Positions 46,527 through 55,203 of a stretch of 64,000 nt of DNA are shown here, piece after piece. Every line of letters begins with the position of its first letter. Within the stretch, counting starts at the first letter, position 1. The stretch lies in contig JAFUGC010000028.1 of NCBI GenBank assembly GCA_017469565.1, positions 1-64,000 of the forward strand, in the 5' to 3' direction. Under the pieces are notes generated by a model. That model saw only the letters and a program-made list of their open reading frames with translations, was not told where the DNA came from and searched no databases. Position numbers and translations under genes: made by a program. Source of the stretch: Clostridia bacterium. GTDB lineage: Bacteria; Bacillota; Clostridia; TANB77; UBA1234.

Positions 46527-47294
46527 ATGGAAAAGAATAAGAGTGTATTATTATTGTGTTTAGTGTTAGTTTTATGCATGTTTGTGGTTGGTTGTAATCG
46601 TACTAAGACAACATCGAATGAAAATGATGTTAATAATCCAACTACGGTGGTTGGTGAGGAAACAAATCAATTAGAGACAAGTGATAAATATTCCTTTGTA
46701 GAGCAAAATCCAGTAGTAACAATGGAGATTGCGGATTTAGGAACCATTAAAATGGAACTTTATCCTCAAGTAGCTCCTACTACAGTGGAAAATTTCATTT
46801 CACTTGTATCAGGTGAATTTTATAATGGTTTAACATTCCACAGAACAATCCCAGGCTTTATGGCTCAGGGAGGAGATCCTGATGGAAATGGTACAGGCGG
46901 TCCTGATTATGCTATTAGAGGCGAATTTAGCAGCAATAATTTCAAAAATGATATTTCTCACGAAAGAGGAGTAGTTTCTATGGCAAGAGCAAATGATCCA
47001 GATACAGCTAGTTCTCAGTTCTTTATTGTTACTACAGATTCTGAATTTTTAGATGGTAATTATGCAGCTTTTGGAAGAGTCCTTGAAGGGATGGATGTGG
47101 TAGATAGCATTGTAAATTCAGAAGTAATCAGAAGAGAAGAAGATGTTGACCAGTCATTATATTATACAGATTATGAAGAATTTATTAGACAGTATCTTGA
47201 GTGTGATAGGCCGGTAAATCCACCAGTAATTACCTCTGCAACTGTTGAAACATTTGGTGTTGAGTATGAGGAGCCAGCTAAGATATTAAATTAA
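46527..47294 (+). CDS. Peptidyl-prolyl isomerase, cyclophilin-type lipoprotein
   Basis: 255 aa from ATG 46527 (GGAGG upstream). A signal peptide with lipobox VVGC (Cys at about residue 24) is followed by a linker, then the cyclophilin domain: GLTFHRTIPGFMAQGGDPDGNGTGG and ASSQFFIVT, FGRVLEGMDVVD. It acts outside the membrane in folding of exported proteins. A C-terminal 55-residue acidic region follows the domain. Confidence 0.9.
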   Translation: MEKNKSVLLLCLVLVLCMFVVGCNRTKTTSNENDVNNPTTVVGEETNQLETSDKYSFVEQNPVVTMEIADLGTIKMELYPQVAPTTVENFISLVSGEFYNGLTFHRTIPGFMAQGGDPDGNGTGGPDYAIRGEFSSNNFKNDISHERGVVSMARANDPDTASSQFFIVTTDSEFLDGNYAAFGRVLEGMDVVDSIVNSEVIRREEDVDQSLYYTDYEEFIRQYLECDRPVNPPVITSATVETFGVEYEEPAKILN

Positions 47295-47300
47295 AGCATC

Positions 47301-47342
47301 AAACCGCACAAAAAGGAGCACCCTTTTTTGTGCGGTTTTTTT
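47301..47342 (+). terminator. Terminator with AAACCGCACAAAA stem
   Basis: AAACCGCACAAAAAGG pairs with CCCTTTTTTGTGCGGTTT, then a long T run. The same stem core occurs at 54622-54656. Confidence 0.88.
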
Positions 47343-47354
47343 GTGGAAAATTTA

Positions 47355-47383
47355 TTGACTTAAGTGACGAACTAATGTATGCT
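47355..47383 (+). promoter_or_regulatory. Promoter of ruvA-rarA
   Basis: TTGACT 47355-47360, 17-base spacer, TATGCT 47378-47383. A 100-base leader with a short AGCTGTTGCAGCT palindrome follows. Confidence 0.55.
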
Positions 47384-47482
47384 ATATGAGTGATAAAAAG
47401 TAAGAGGTTAAGTGAGCTGTTGCAGCTTTACAAATTACGGATAACTTATACGTTAGCTGAGTGATGAGAGGAGTTTTGGGTT

Positions 47483-48088
47483 ATGTATGCATATATTAAA
47501 GGTAGCCTTGAAATAAAAACAAGTGAATATATTGTGATTGAAGCGGGGGGAGTTGGTTATAAAATTTTTGCTCCAGGAAATACAATCAATAAACTAGGAG
47601 AAATAGGGAGCACTGTAAAGGTATATACCCATTATCACGTAAGAGAAGATAATATTAGCTTGTATGGCTTTTCTACCTTAGAAGAGCTTAGAATGTTTGA
47701 GCTTTTAATTGGCGTTAGTGGTGTGGGAGCTAAGTCTGCCACCGCTATTCTTGCTAATATTACACCATCTAAATTTGCACTTTCTGTTATTTCAAATGAT
47801 ATTAAGGAACTTACAAAACTTCCTGGAATAGGGGCAAAATCTGCACAGAGGATTATTTTAGAACTAAAGGATAAGTTAAAAACAGATGAGGCACTTGCTG
47901 CAGAGGATGATTTTGAAATTCAGACTGCACTTACCAAAGATGATAATGTGCATGAGGCTATTTCTGCTCTTCAGGTGTTAGGATATCCTGTAAAAGATGC
48001 CACAAAAGCGGTAACATCGTTTGATAACACGGGCTTGAGTGTGGAAGAGATTGTCAAGAAATCGTTATTATACTTTACCAGAAATTAG
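47483..48088 (+). CDS. ruvA: Holliday-junction binding subunit RuvA
   Basis: 201 aa. OB fold at the start (MYAYIKGSLEIKTSEYIVIEAGGVGYKI), HhH motifs (LLIGVSGVGAKSATAIL, LTKLPGIGAKSAQRIILELKDKL), and a flexible acidic linker to domain III (EAISALQVLGY). RuvA normally partners RuvB; ruvB is not next here, rarA is. Confidence 0.95.
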   Translation: MYAYIKGSLEIKTSEYIVIEAGGVGYKIFAPGNTINKLGEIGSTVKVYTHYHVREDNISLYGFSTLEELRMFELLIGVSGVGAKSATAILANITPSKFALSVISNDIKELTKLPGIGAKSAQRIILELKDKLKTDEALAAEDDFEIQTALTKDDNVHEAISALQVLGYPVKDATKAVTSFDNTGLSVEEIVKKSLLYFTRN

Positions 48089-48099
48089 AGGGGATTATC

Positions 48100-49353
48100 A
48101 TGGATAAAAATGTACCTTTAGCATATAGAATGTGTCCAACTAATATTGATGAATATGTTGGGCAAGAACATATTTTAGGAAAAGATAAAATGTTGTACCG
48201 TTTAATAAAGGCGGATAGGCTTTCTAGTATTATTTTATGGGGGCCTCCCGGGTGCGGAAAAACATCGCTTGCAAGGGTAATTGCTCACTCTACCAAAAAT
48301 AAATTTGAAAAACTAAACGCTGTGGCAGCTGGTGTTGCTGATATTAAAAATGTGGTAGAAGAGTCTAAAAATTTGTTACTGAACCCTTCTGGGAAAACGG
48401 TTTTATTTATTGATGAAATTCACAGGTTTAATAAACTACAACAAGATGCACTTCTTCCTTATGTAGAAAATGGGACTATCATTTTAATTGGAGCAACCAC
48501 AGAAAATCCTTTTTTTTCAGTGAATAAGGCTTTAATATCGCGTTCTACTGTTTTTAAACTAGAATCGTTAACAGAGGCAGATATTTTAAAGGTTTTAAAA
48601 AATGCAATCATAGATAAAGAAAAAGGACTCGGAAATTATGATTTGAAAATAGAAGATGGTGTTTTAGAATATATTGCTGAACTTTCTGGAGGAGATGTGA
48701 GAGTAGCATTAAATGCTATTGAGATTGCTGCAATGACCACAGAAATGGATGCAAATGGTGATATTACCATCACAAAAGAAATTGCTGCAGAATGCATTCA
48801 AAAGAAAAAAGCACAGTTTGATAAAAATGGAGATAGTCATTATGATAATATTAGTGCCTTTATTAAATCTATGCGTGGTGGAGATGCAGATGCTGTTTTA
48901 TTCTATCTAGCAAGGGCATTATACGCAGGAGAAGATCCCATGTTTCTTGCTAGAAGAATTGCCATTTGTGCTTCAGAAGATGTTGGCATGGCAAATTCAA
49001 ATGCATTAGTTGTGGCAAATGCGGCCATGCAGGCGGTGCATCAAATTGGAATGCCAGAAGCACAAATCATTTTAGCACATGCTGCCACTTATGTGGCGAG
49101 AAGTCCTAAATCAAATGCGTCCTATTTGGGAATCTATAAGGCATTAGGTGATGTTGAAAGTAAAGACACAGGAAGTATTCCAATGCATATTAGAAATGCC
49201 CCAGCGGAAGGAATGGAACAGTTTGGGTATCATGAAGGTTACAAGTATCCTCATGATTATCCAAATCATGAAGTGGAACAACAATATTTACCGGATAAAA
49301 TGGTTGGGACAAAATATTATGTTCCAGATGAAACAGAGGAAAAGTTAAAATAA
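48100..49353 (+). CDS. rarA: Replication-associated recombination protein RarA (MgsA)
   Basis: 417 aa. AAA+ ATPase with Walker A WGPPGCGKTSLARVIA, Walker B LFIDEIHRFNKLQQDALL, sensor GATTENPFFSVN and the RarA C-terminal oligomerisation region (QFGYHEGYKYPHDYPNH). It acts at stalled forks. It lies 11 bases after ruvA. Confidence 0.95.
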   Translation: MDKNVPLAYRMCPTNIDEYVGQEHILGKDKMLYRLIKADRLSSIILWGPPGCGKTSLARVIAHSTKNKFEKLNAVAAGVADIKNVVEESKNLLLNPSGKTVLFIDEIHRFNKLQQDALLPYVENGTIILIGATTENPFFSVNKALISRSTVFKLESLTEADILKVLKNAIIDKEKGLGNYDLKIEDGVLEYIAELSGGDVRVALNAIEIAAMTTEMDANGDITITKEIAAECIQKKKAQFDKNGDSHYDNISAFIKSMRGGDADAVLFYLARALYAGEDPMFLARRIAICASEDVGMANSNALVVANAAMQAVHQIGMPEAQIILAHAATYVARSPKSNASYLGIYKALGDVESKDTGSIPMHIRNAPAEGMEQFGYHEGYKYPHDYPNHEVEQQYLPDKMVGTKYYVPDETEEKLK

Positions 49354-49375
49354 AAATTGAAATTGAATAAATAAC

Positions 49376-49412
49376 AAAAAAATCCTGATAATAATGATTA
49401 TCAGGATTTTTG
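49376..49412 (+). terminator. Intrinsic terminator
   Basis: AAAAATCCTGATAAT pairs with ATTATCAGGATTTTT, loop AATG. Confidence 0.88.
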
Positions 49413-49802
49413 CTTTCACAGATTAGGAATGGAGGAACACGTTTAGGGGGGATATTCATAGAATACGCAATTGGAATTTTAGGTGGTTTTGTGAGTGGCT
49501 TTTTTGGCACAGGCGGTGGGCTAATCATACTTCCTGCATTAGTGCACATTTTGAAGATGGATGAATATCAAGCAAGAGGAACAACACTAGCTTCCATTTT
49601 AGCGGGAACATTAATTGCTTCTATTTTTTATGCAGGGTATGATTATTTTGATATTTCATTATCTATCAAGGTGGCAATAGGAGGTGCCCTTGGAGGCTAT
49701 TTTGGTGCAAAGATTATGAGGAAAATCCCTCAAAATATTCTTTCGATTTTTTTTGATATTTTTTTAATTTATGTATCAATAAAAATGATAATAGGTGGGT
49801 AA
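49410..49802 (+). CDS. TSUP (TauE/SafE-like) half-transporter, N-terminal half
   Basis: The open frame runs from TTG 49410 to 49802 (130 aa), with four spans and GFVSGFFGTGGGLIILPALV, the TSUP repeat signature. The TTG lies inside the terminator T run, so it is not a good start. The family N-terminus would be near residue 17, where AGGGGGG is followed by ATA at 49458. True start uncertain. The length is half that of a usual TSUP protein; the second half follows as a separate gene. Confidence 0.7.
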   Translation: MLSQIRNGGTRLGGIFIEYAIGILGGFVSGFFGTGGGLIILPALVHILKMDEYQARGTTLASILAGTLIASIFYAGYDYFDISLSIKVAIGGALGGYFGAKIMRKIPQNILSIFFDIFLIYVSIKMIIGG

Positions 49803-49811
49803 GATAGGATT

Positions 49812-50201
49812 ATGAAATTGATTTTAATTGGTTTAATATCTGGTATTGTTACTGGACTTGGAATGGGGGGAGGAAGTATTTTAATATTACTCCTTACAAT
49901 CTTCATGTCAGTGGAGCAACATACCGCGCAAGCTAGTAACTTAATTTTTTTTATTGCAACAGCGATGAGTGCTATTATTGTTCATATCAAAATTAAAAAC
50001 ATCAATCCAAAAGTAGGAAAAAAATTATTATTTTCAATCATCATAGGTTCCGCATGTGGGGCATATCTCACACAATTTGTAGATAGTTCTCATTTAAGAA
50101 AGTATTTTGGAATTTTTCTGCTCGTGGTTGCAATATTAGAAATCATTCAACTGATTAAAAAATATCTATTGGAAAGAAGGGGAAACAATGTTAAAAAATA
50201 A
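49812..50201 (+). CDS. TSUP (TauE/SafE-like) half-transporter, C-terminal half
   Basis: 129 aa, four spans, GIVTGLGMGGGSILILLLTIFM as the second TSUP repeat signature. It starts 9 bases after the first half. The two probably form one anion (sulfite, sulfonate or similar) transporter, as seen for paired short TSUP proteins in clostridia; substrate unknown. Confidence 0.75.
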   Translation: MKLILIGLISGIVTGLGMGGGSILILLLTIFMSVEQHTAQASNLIFFIATAMSAIIVHIKIKNINPKVGKKLLFSIIIGSACGAYLTQFVDSSHLRKYFGIFLLVVAILEIIQLIKKYLLERRGNNVKK

Positions 50202-50385
50202 TTCTTTTCCAATTTTATGTATGACTTATAAGAAAGGAATGAGAGTAGGAATGAAAAATTTGGTAACGGGGATGTTTTTAGGTGCAATCATTGGCGGAGC
50301 GATTGGAACAATGGCGAGTGATGAGATAAATGATTTTAGAAAAACCATGATGAAAAAGGGAAAGAAAATCATGAAGAAATTTTAG
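50188..50385 (+). CDS. Small YtxH-like membrane protein
   Basis: 65 aa from ATG 50188 (AAGGGG upstream), overlapping the TSUP gene by 14 bases. The core GMFLGAIIGGAIGTMAS span followed by a basic tail (KKGKKIMKKF) is YtxH-like. ATG 50251, where the core begins, is an alternative start (44 aa). Likely co-expressed with the TSUP pair; role unknown. Confidence 0.55.
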   Translation: MLKNNSFPILCMTYKKGMRVGMKNLVTGMFLGAIIGGAIGTMASDEINDFRKTMMKKGKKIMKKF

Positions 50386-50463
50386 GAACAAAAAGATTGT
50401 TCCTATTTACATACAATATGGTATAATCTTCTTATATTACTTGGAGAGGAGCCATAGAGAATC

Positions 50464-52401
50464 ATGAAGAAAAATTGGTTGGTTGTTGTTTTATTATTGA
50501 TTATAATTGCTTTACTAGGACTAAATTTGTACTTTTTGTATGATAATAATAGAAGGGAAGAGACAGTGAATGATTCTAATGATATTCTAAGTGGAGATGG
50601 GGGAATGCCGGAAGTGGAGCTTGTGGAACCTCCAAGTATTGAGGACACCAATCCAGAGGTAATTGTAAAAGAAGAAGTAGAAAATAACGAAACAGAAGAT
50701 TTGCTTCCTGTGGAAGGAGAATATGATGTGATCGTGTTTGGCGCTGAGCCTGAAGGAATTGCCGCAAGTATCTCTGCTGCAAGAAATAATCTTAAGGTAT
50801 TACTTTTAGAAAAACGTGATGGACCTGGTGGAATGATGACTTATGCCATGCTAAATACGATTGATATGAATACAGACGCTAATGGAGAGTTACTTAGCAA
50901 GGGAATCTTTGAAGAATTCTTTAAAAATATTGGTGAGAACGTATCTTTTGATGTGGAAGAGGTGAAAGAAGTCTTTGACGATATGTTATCTAAAGAAAAA
51001 AATATCGAGGTAAAATATAACGTCAAAGAATATTCCATTGGTTCAAATGGAACTAGTATTGAGTATGTTATTGTGGATGGTAAGAAATATGTTGCAAATT
51101 CCTATATTGATTGTACACAAGATGCGGATATTACCGTGATGGCTGGTGGAGAATATGTCATAGGTTGGGAAGATGTGAATGAGAAAAATAGAACCATGTC
51201 TGCTACACTTGTGATCCATATGGATAATGTTGACTGGAATGAAGCCTGTGAAGCAATAAGAAAAGAAAATAAAGCTAATACAGGATACACAGCAGATAGC
51301 ATTTGGGCTTTTGGTGATAGAACCTCCAAATATGTACCACGCCAGACGAATATAAGACTTAAGGCTTTAAATATTGGAAAGCAAAAAGATGGTAGTGTGC
51401 TAATTAATTCCCTTCAGATTATCAATGCGGATATGCTAGATGCTGATGCGAAAAATAGTGCTTATGAAAAGTGTAAAAAAGAGGCAAATTATCTGTCCGA
51501 TTTTATCATCAAAAATATTCCAGGCTTTGAAAATGCCCAATTAGTAGGTGTTGCTCCAGAATTATATGTGAGGGAAACAAGACATATTGTAGGGGAAAAT
51601 AGACTGACTGTGAAGGATATTCTAGAGTCTACTTATTATACCAATAGCATTGGAATGGCTTCTTATCCAATCGATGTTCAAACCACCAGTATTTATGATT
51701 ATGGTTATATCATTGGAAATCCAAAACAGTATTATTTAAGAATGGGTACTATTATTCCAAAAGGTTTTACAAACTTATTGACGGTGGGAAGAAGTAGTTC
51801 GTATACCTCTATTGCCGCTGGTTCTGCAAGGGTAATCCCAACGGGAATGACACTTGGCGAATCCGCAGGAATTATGGCAGCAGTTGCAAAAGAAGAAGAT
51901 ATTGATTTTCAACAAATGCTTGCTGATTATAAGATGGTTAGAAATGTTCAGCATAGAATGTCTATGCAAAAGATGTATCTTGTGAAAGACTCGCAACCTG
52001 TTGTGGATGTAAATGGAAGATACTATAGCTATATCATTGAAATGTGCGAGAAAGGAATTTTAAGTTTAGGATATCAGAATACTTTTAATCCAGAAGAAAC
52101 CATGTCTGAAAGGGAGTTTATCATTTTCCTACAGACCTATTTAAAAAGAAGCTTCTTGTCAGAGGAATATTGGAATGTAACTCATATTAATTTGTTAGAT
52201 GCCAGTGAAAAGCCAATTACCCCAAACAGGGCAAAGGAGATTATGGCGGATATTGTAACGTATAATGTGAAGGATAATAAGATTAAGGAGAATTTGGAAA
52301 ATTATATCAATATTGTCATGCCAATAGGTGATGAAGAATTAACACTAGTGAGAATATATGAGATATCCACGCTCATCAAGGATTATATTAGCGGGTTATG
52401 A
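50464..52401 (+). CDS. Membrane-anchored FAD-dependent oxidoreductase with SLH-like C-terminal region
   Basis: 645 aa. An N-terminal span (about 5-27) and acidic linker are followed by a flavoprotein domain of the FAD_oxidored type: DVIVFGAEPEGIAASISAARN, LLLEKRDGPGGMMTYAML, and SYTSIAAGSARVIPTGM near the end. The GxGxxG motif is GAEPEG, as is usual for this family. The C-terminal about 100 residues look like a weak SLH repeat (IEMCEKGILSLGYQNTFNPEETMSEREFIIFL). If the N-terminus is in, the enzyme is outside, which is unusual for this flavoprotein family. Substrate unknown. Confidence 0.72.
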   Translation: MKKNWLVVVLLLIIIALLGLNLYFLYDNNRREETVNDSNDILSGDGGMPEVELVEPPSIEDTNPEVIVKEEVENNETEDLLPVEGEYDVIVFGAEPEGIAASISAARNNLKVLLLEKRDGPGGMMTYAMLNTIDMNTDANGELLSKGIFEEFFKNIGENVSFDVEEVKEVFDDMLSKEKNIEVKYNVKEYSIGSNGTSIEYVIVDGKKYVANSYIDCTQDADITVMAGGEYVIGWEDVNEKNRTMSATLVIHMDNVDWNEACEAIRKENKANTGYTADSIWAFGDRTSKYVPRQTNIRLKALNIGKQKDGSVLINSLQIINADMLDADAKNSAYEKCKKEANYLSDFIIKNIPGFENAQLVGVAPELYVRETRHIVGENRLTVKDILESTYYTNSIGMASYPIDVQTTSIYDYGYIIGNPKQYYLRMGTIIPKGFTNLLTVGRSSSYTSIAAGSARVIPTGMTLGESAGIMAAVAKEEDIDFQQMLADYKMVRNVQHRMSMQKMYLVKDSQPVVDVNGRYYSYIIEMCEKGILSLGYQNTFNPEETMSEREFIIFLQTYLKRSFLSEEYWNVTHINLLDASEKPITPNRAKEIMADIVTYNVKDNKIKENLENYINIVMPIGDEELTLVRIYEISTLIKDYISGL

Positions 52402-52411
52402 GACAATTCTC

Positions 52412-52440
52412 TTGTTATTTTATCAAAGTTGATATATAAT
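52412..52440 (+). promoter_or_regulatory. Promoter of the AlaRS-HIT unit
   Basis: TTGTTA 52412-52417, 17-base spacer, TATAAT 52435-52440. Confidence 0.65.
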
Positions 52441-52486
52441 ACATATCTGTATGAGAAATTGCAAATGTTGAGAAGGGATGGTAATA

Positions 52487-54244
52487 ATGAACGCAATTGA
52501 ACTTAGAAGAAAATACATAGAATTTTTTGAAAAACATGGACATAAGGCAATACCAAGTGCACCCGTTGTACCAGAAAATGATCCAACCGTTTTATTTACT
52601 ACAGCTGGTATGCATCCACTTGTTCCTTATTTATTAGGGGAGCCTCACCCACAGGGAAAAAGATTAACAGATTACCAAAAGTGTATTAGGACAGGAGATA
52701 TTGATTCCGTAGGAGATGCTTCACACTTAACATTTTTTGAGATGATGGGGAACTGGTCATTGGGAGATTATTTCAAAAAAGAATCCATTGCCATGAGTTA
52801 TGAATTCTTGAAAGATGTTTTGGGTTTTGATATGAATAAAATATCGGTAACAGTTTTTGCAGGAGAAGAAGGAATTCCGAGAGATGAAGAGGCAGCAGAG
52901 GCATGGCAGAATGCAGGTATTCCAAAAGAGAGAATCTTTTACTGTTCTAGAGAGCATAACTGGTGGGGTCCTGCTGGTGAAACAGGTCCTTGCGGTCCTG
53001 ATACGGAGATTTTCTTTGATACGGGAAAAGAAAAGTGCAGTGAACATTGTGACCCTACTTGTAGCTGTGGAAAGTATCTAGAAATATGGAATAATGTATT
53101 TATGCAGTATAACAAAAAGCAAGATGGAACATTAGAACCTCTAAAGGCTCCTAATGTTGATACGGGTCTTGGGCTTGAAAGAGTTATCAGCTTATTAGAA
53201 GGTAAAAATAATGTATATGAGACAGAGTTATTTGAAGAGGTTATTGCTAAAATCAGAGAACTTTCAAAAGTGGAGAATATCCAGAGTTATAGGATTATTG
53301 CAGACCACCTAAGAGCTTCTATGTTTATGATTGTAGATGGTGTGAGACCAAGTAATGTTGAGCAAGGATATGTGCTTAGAAGATTACTAAGAAGAACCAT
53401 CAGACATATGAGAAAGATAGAGCTTGATCCAAATAATATTGGCATTTTAGTAAATACTTTTGTTGGTGTTTTAAGTGAGATGTATCCTGAAATCCCTGCA
53501 AACAAAGAAATTCTTGTTAGTGTTATTGAAGAAGAAAAAACAAAATTCTTAAAAACACTAGAGCAAGGAGAAAAAGAATTTTCGAAAAATCTTGAAAAAG
53601 CAAAATCAGCTGGTCAGAGTAAATTGGACGGACAAGTTGTATTTAGATTATATGATACGTTTGGTTTCCCACCAGAAATGACAGCAGAACTTGCTGAGGA
53701 AAATGGTATCTCTATTGATATGAAAGAGTTTGAAGAACTATTCAAAAAGCATCAAGAATTATCAAGAGCTGGTTCGGAAGCAAAGTTTAAAGGGGGACTT
53801 GCAGACCATAGTGAGAAAACAACTGCTTATCATACAGCTACTCACTTATTACATAAAGCACTTCAAGTAGTTCTTGGCCCACATGCAACACAAAAAGGCT
53901 CAAACCTAACAGCAGAAAGACTTAGATTTGACTTTGCTAACCCTCAAAAGGTAACGCCTGAAGAATTAAAACAGGTAGAAGATTTAGTGAATGAGCAGAT
54001 TCAAAGAGACTTAGTGGTTACTTGTGAAGAGATGACTTTGGAAGAGGCTAAGGCTGCTGGAGCTACGGGATTATTTGAGAATAAATATGGAGACAAGGTA
54101 AAAGTATATACCATTGGTGATTTCAGTAAAGAGATTTGTGGAGGCCCTCATGTAGAGAGAACAGGAAATATGGGGCACTTCAGAATCACAAAAGAAGAGG
54201 GAGTTGCTGCTGGAGTTAGAAGAATTAAGGCAGTACTTGAATAA
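52487..54244 (+). CDS. alaS: Short alanyl-tRNA synthetase (alanine--tRNA ligase-related protein)
   Basis: 585 aa from ATG 52487. Class II catalytic core intact: FFEKHGHKAIPSAPVVPENDPTVLFTTAGM, THE FEMMGNWSLGDYF motif, NTGPCGPDTEIF-like segment, and VDTGLGLERVISLLEG (motif 3). A Cys-rich insert KCSEHCDPTCSCGK is near residue 185. The editing part has HTATHLLH and CGGPH, but the beta-barrel that carries AESGGQ is missing: the core jumps from GSEAKFKGG to ADHSEKTTAYHTATHLL. The whole C-Ala domain is also absent (usual AlaRS is about 870 aa). Confidence 0.88.
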   Translation: MNAIELRRKYIEFFEKHGHKAIPSAPVVPENDPTVLFTTAGMHPLVPYLLGEPHPQGKRLTDYQKCIRTGDIDSVGDASHLTFFEMMGNWSLGDYFKKESIAMSYEFLKDVLGFDMNKISVTVFAGEEGIPRDEEAAEAWQNAGIPKERIFYCSREHNWWGPAGETGPCGPDTEIFFDTGKEKCSEHCDPTCSCGKYLEIWNNVFMQYNKKQDGTLEPLKAPNVDTGLGLERVISLLEGKNNVYETELFEEVIAKIRELSKVENIQSYRIIADHLRASMFMIVDGVRPSNVEQGYVLRRLLRRTIRHMRKIELDPNNIGILVNTFVGVLSEMYPEIPANKEILVSVIEEEKTKFLKTLEQGEKEFSKNLEKAKSAGQSKLDGQVVFRLYDTFGFPPEMTAELAEENGISIDMKEFEELFKKHQELSRAGSEAKFKGGLADHSEKTTAYHTATHLLHKALQVVLGPHATQKGSNLTAERLRFDFANPQKVTPEELKQVEDLVNEQIQRDLVVTCEEMTLEEAKAAGATGLFENKYGDKVKVYTIGDFSKEICGGPHVERTGNMGHFRITKEEGVAAGVRRIKAVLE

Positions 54245-54256
54245 GGAGTGTTCAAA

Positions 54257-54595
54257 ATGGAAGATTGTATTTTTTGTAAAATCATTCATCAGGAAATTCC
54301 ATCAAAGATTGTATTTGAGAATGATTTGGTGATTGCGTTTGAGGATTTGAATCCTGTGGCTCCTGTACATATTTTAATTGTACCAAAAAAGCATATCAAA
54401 AGTGCTATGGAGCTTACAGAAGATGATGCAAAGTTTGTCTCAGAAGTGTACATGGTAGCACAGCAGATTGCAAAAGAAAAAGGAATTGCAGAAAGTGGCT
54501 TCAGGATAGTGAATAATTGTGGAGAAGATGCCGGACAAACGGTAAAACATATTCATTTTCATTTAATTGGTGGAAAAGAACTAGGAACCATGTAA
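54257..54595 (+). CDS. HIT-family (HINT-like) protein
   Basis: 112 aa from ATG 54257, 12 bases after the AlaRS stop. Starts MEDCIFCKIIHQEIPSKIV, ends with the histidine triad HIHFHLIGGKE. A purine nucleoside phosphoramidase or similar. HINT proteins cleave aminoacyl-AMP, so the position after an aminoacyl-tRNA synthetase may be meaningful (inference). Confidence 0.92.
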   Translation: MEDCIFCKIIHQEIPSKIVFENDLVIAFEDLNPVAPVHILIVPKKHIKSAMELTEDDAKFVSEVYMVAQQIAKEKGIAESGFRIVNNCGEDAGQTVKHIHFHLIGGKELGTM

Positions 54596-54621
54596 GAAAT
54601 TGCATTGTATCAAGAAAAGAT

Positions 54622-54656
54622 AAAACCGCACAAATAGCTATTTTTGTGCGGTTTTA
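54622..54656 (+). terminator. Terminator with CCGCACAAA stem
   Basis: AAAACCGCACAAAT pairs with ATTTTTGTGCGGTTTT around a short loop. Same core as 47301. Confidence 0.8.
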
Positions 54657-54684
54657 AAATTTTTTAAAAAATTTACAAAAATAG

Positions 54685-54713
54685 TTGACATAAATTAAAT
54701 AGTGTGTTAGAAT
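54685..54713 (+). promoter_or_regulatory. Promoter of the GC-rich island
   Basis: TTGACA 54685-54690, 17-base spacer, TAGAAT 54708-54713. A leader of about 110 bases, AT-rich with a TATAG/CTATA hairpin near 54796-54810, precedes AAAGGAGG. Confidence 0.75.
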
Positions 54714-54831
54714 AATAGACGTTGTGAGAAAAATTTTCCAGTGTTTGTTTGATAGTGAGTTCTATTAATAAATTTGCTTTTCCCGTTTTAATATAGATAT
54801 TCTATAGGGAAAGGAGGAATGCGGAATAGGG

Positions 54832-55158
54832 ATGCATATGTCTACCCTGTGCCACAAGAGACTTGTCTCTGATGCGGCGAGAGTCGCTGGGGTTGCATAC
54901 CCCGTGGCAGTAGCCTGTGTGGATAACTACCGTGGTCTTGGAAAAGACATGGTAGACGTCCTTCGCTTCGTTGCAGAACGTAGCGGAAAGGCTACCATGG
55001 CTCAGGCTAACATGCTGTCCAACTTCGACTGGCGCGTCCAGCGGAAGGGCTGCATGGAAGTACTCGGCAAAGAGCTTTGGAAGCGTGTCCAGCATAGTTG
55101 CGGATCTGATTCGCAGCGTATTGGTACGCTTGCCAGGTTCCTCTTGTCTGAGGAATAA
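54832..55158 (+). CDS. Hypothetical 108-aa protein in the GC-rich island
   Basis: 108 codons from ATG 54832 (ATG 54838 is also possible), with AAAGGAGG at about 54809 and AATAGGG closer. GC of the ORF is about 54% (hand count 176 of 324), and every Phe, Tyr and Asn codon ends in C and every Gln in G, unlike the neighbours. Base counts per codon position differ (G 42/26/30, A 24/29/16, T 18/32/29, C 24/21/33), a modest coding signal. The product is basic, with only one Pro and one Ile, and no signal or span. Family not recognised. It is either a transferred gene or a by-product of an RNA gene. Confidence 0.5.
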   Translation: MHMSTLCHKRLVSDAARVAGVAYPVAVACVDNYRGLGKDMVDVLRFVAERSGKATMAQANMLSNFDWRVQRKGCMEVLGKELWKRVQHSCGSDSQRIGTLARFLLSEE

Positions 55159-55203
55159 GCCGGCAGTCATGCCATTGGTTCCACCCCCGCAAGGGATCGA
55201 GAT

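Noticed and set aside
54802-55170. Minus-strand ORF of 122 aa over the GC-rich island, and the plus-strand ORF 54971-55327
   Set aside because: They overlap the ORF 54832-55158 with no SD, and the island lacks stops in several frames because it is GC-rich. Only one reading, if any, can be right, and the plus-strand frame has the better codon signal.
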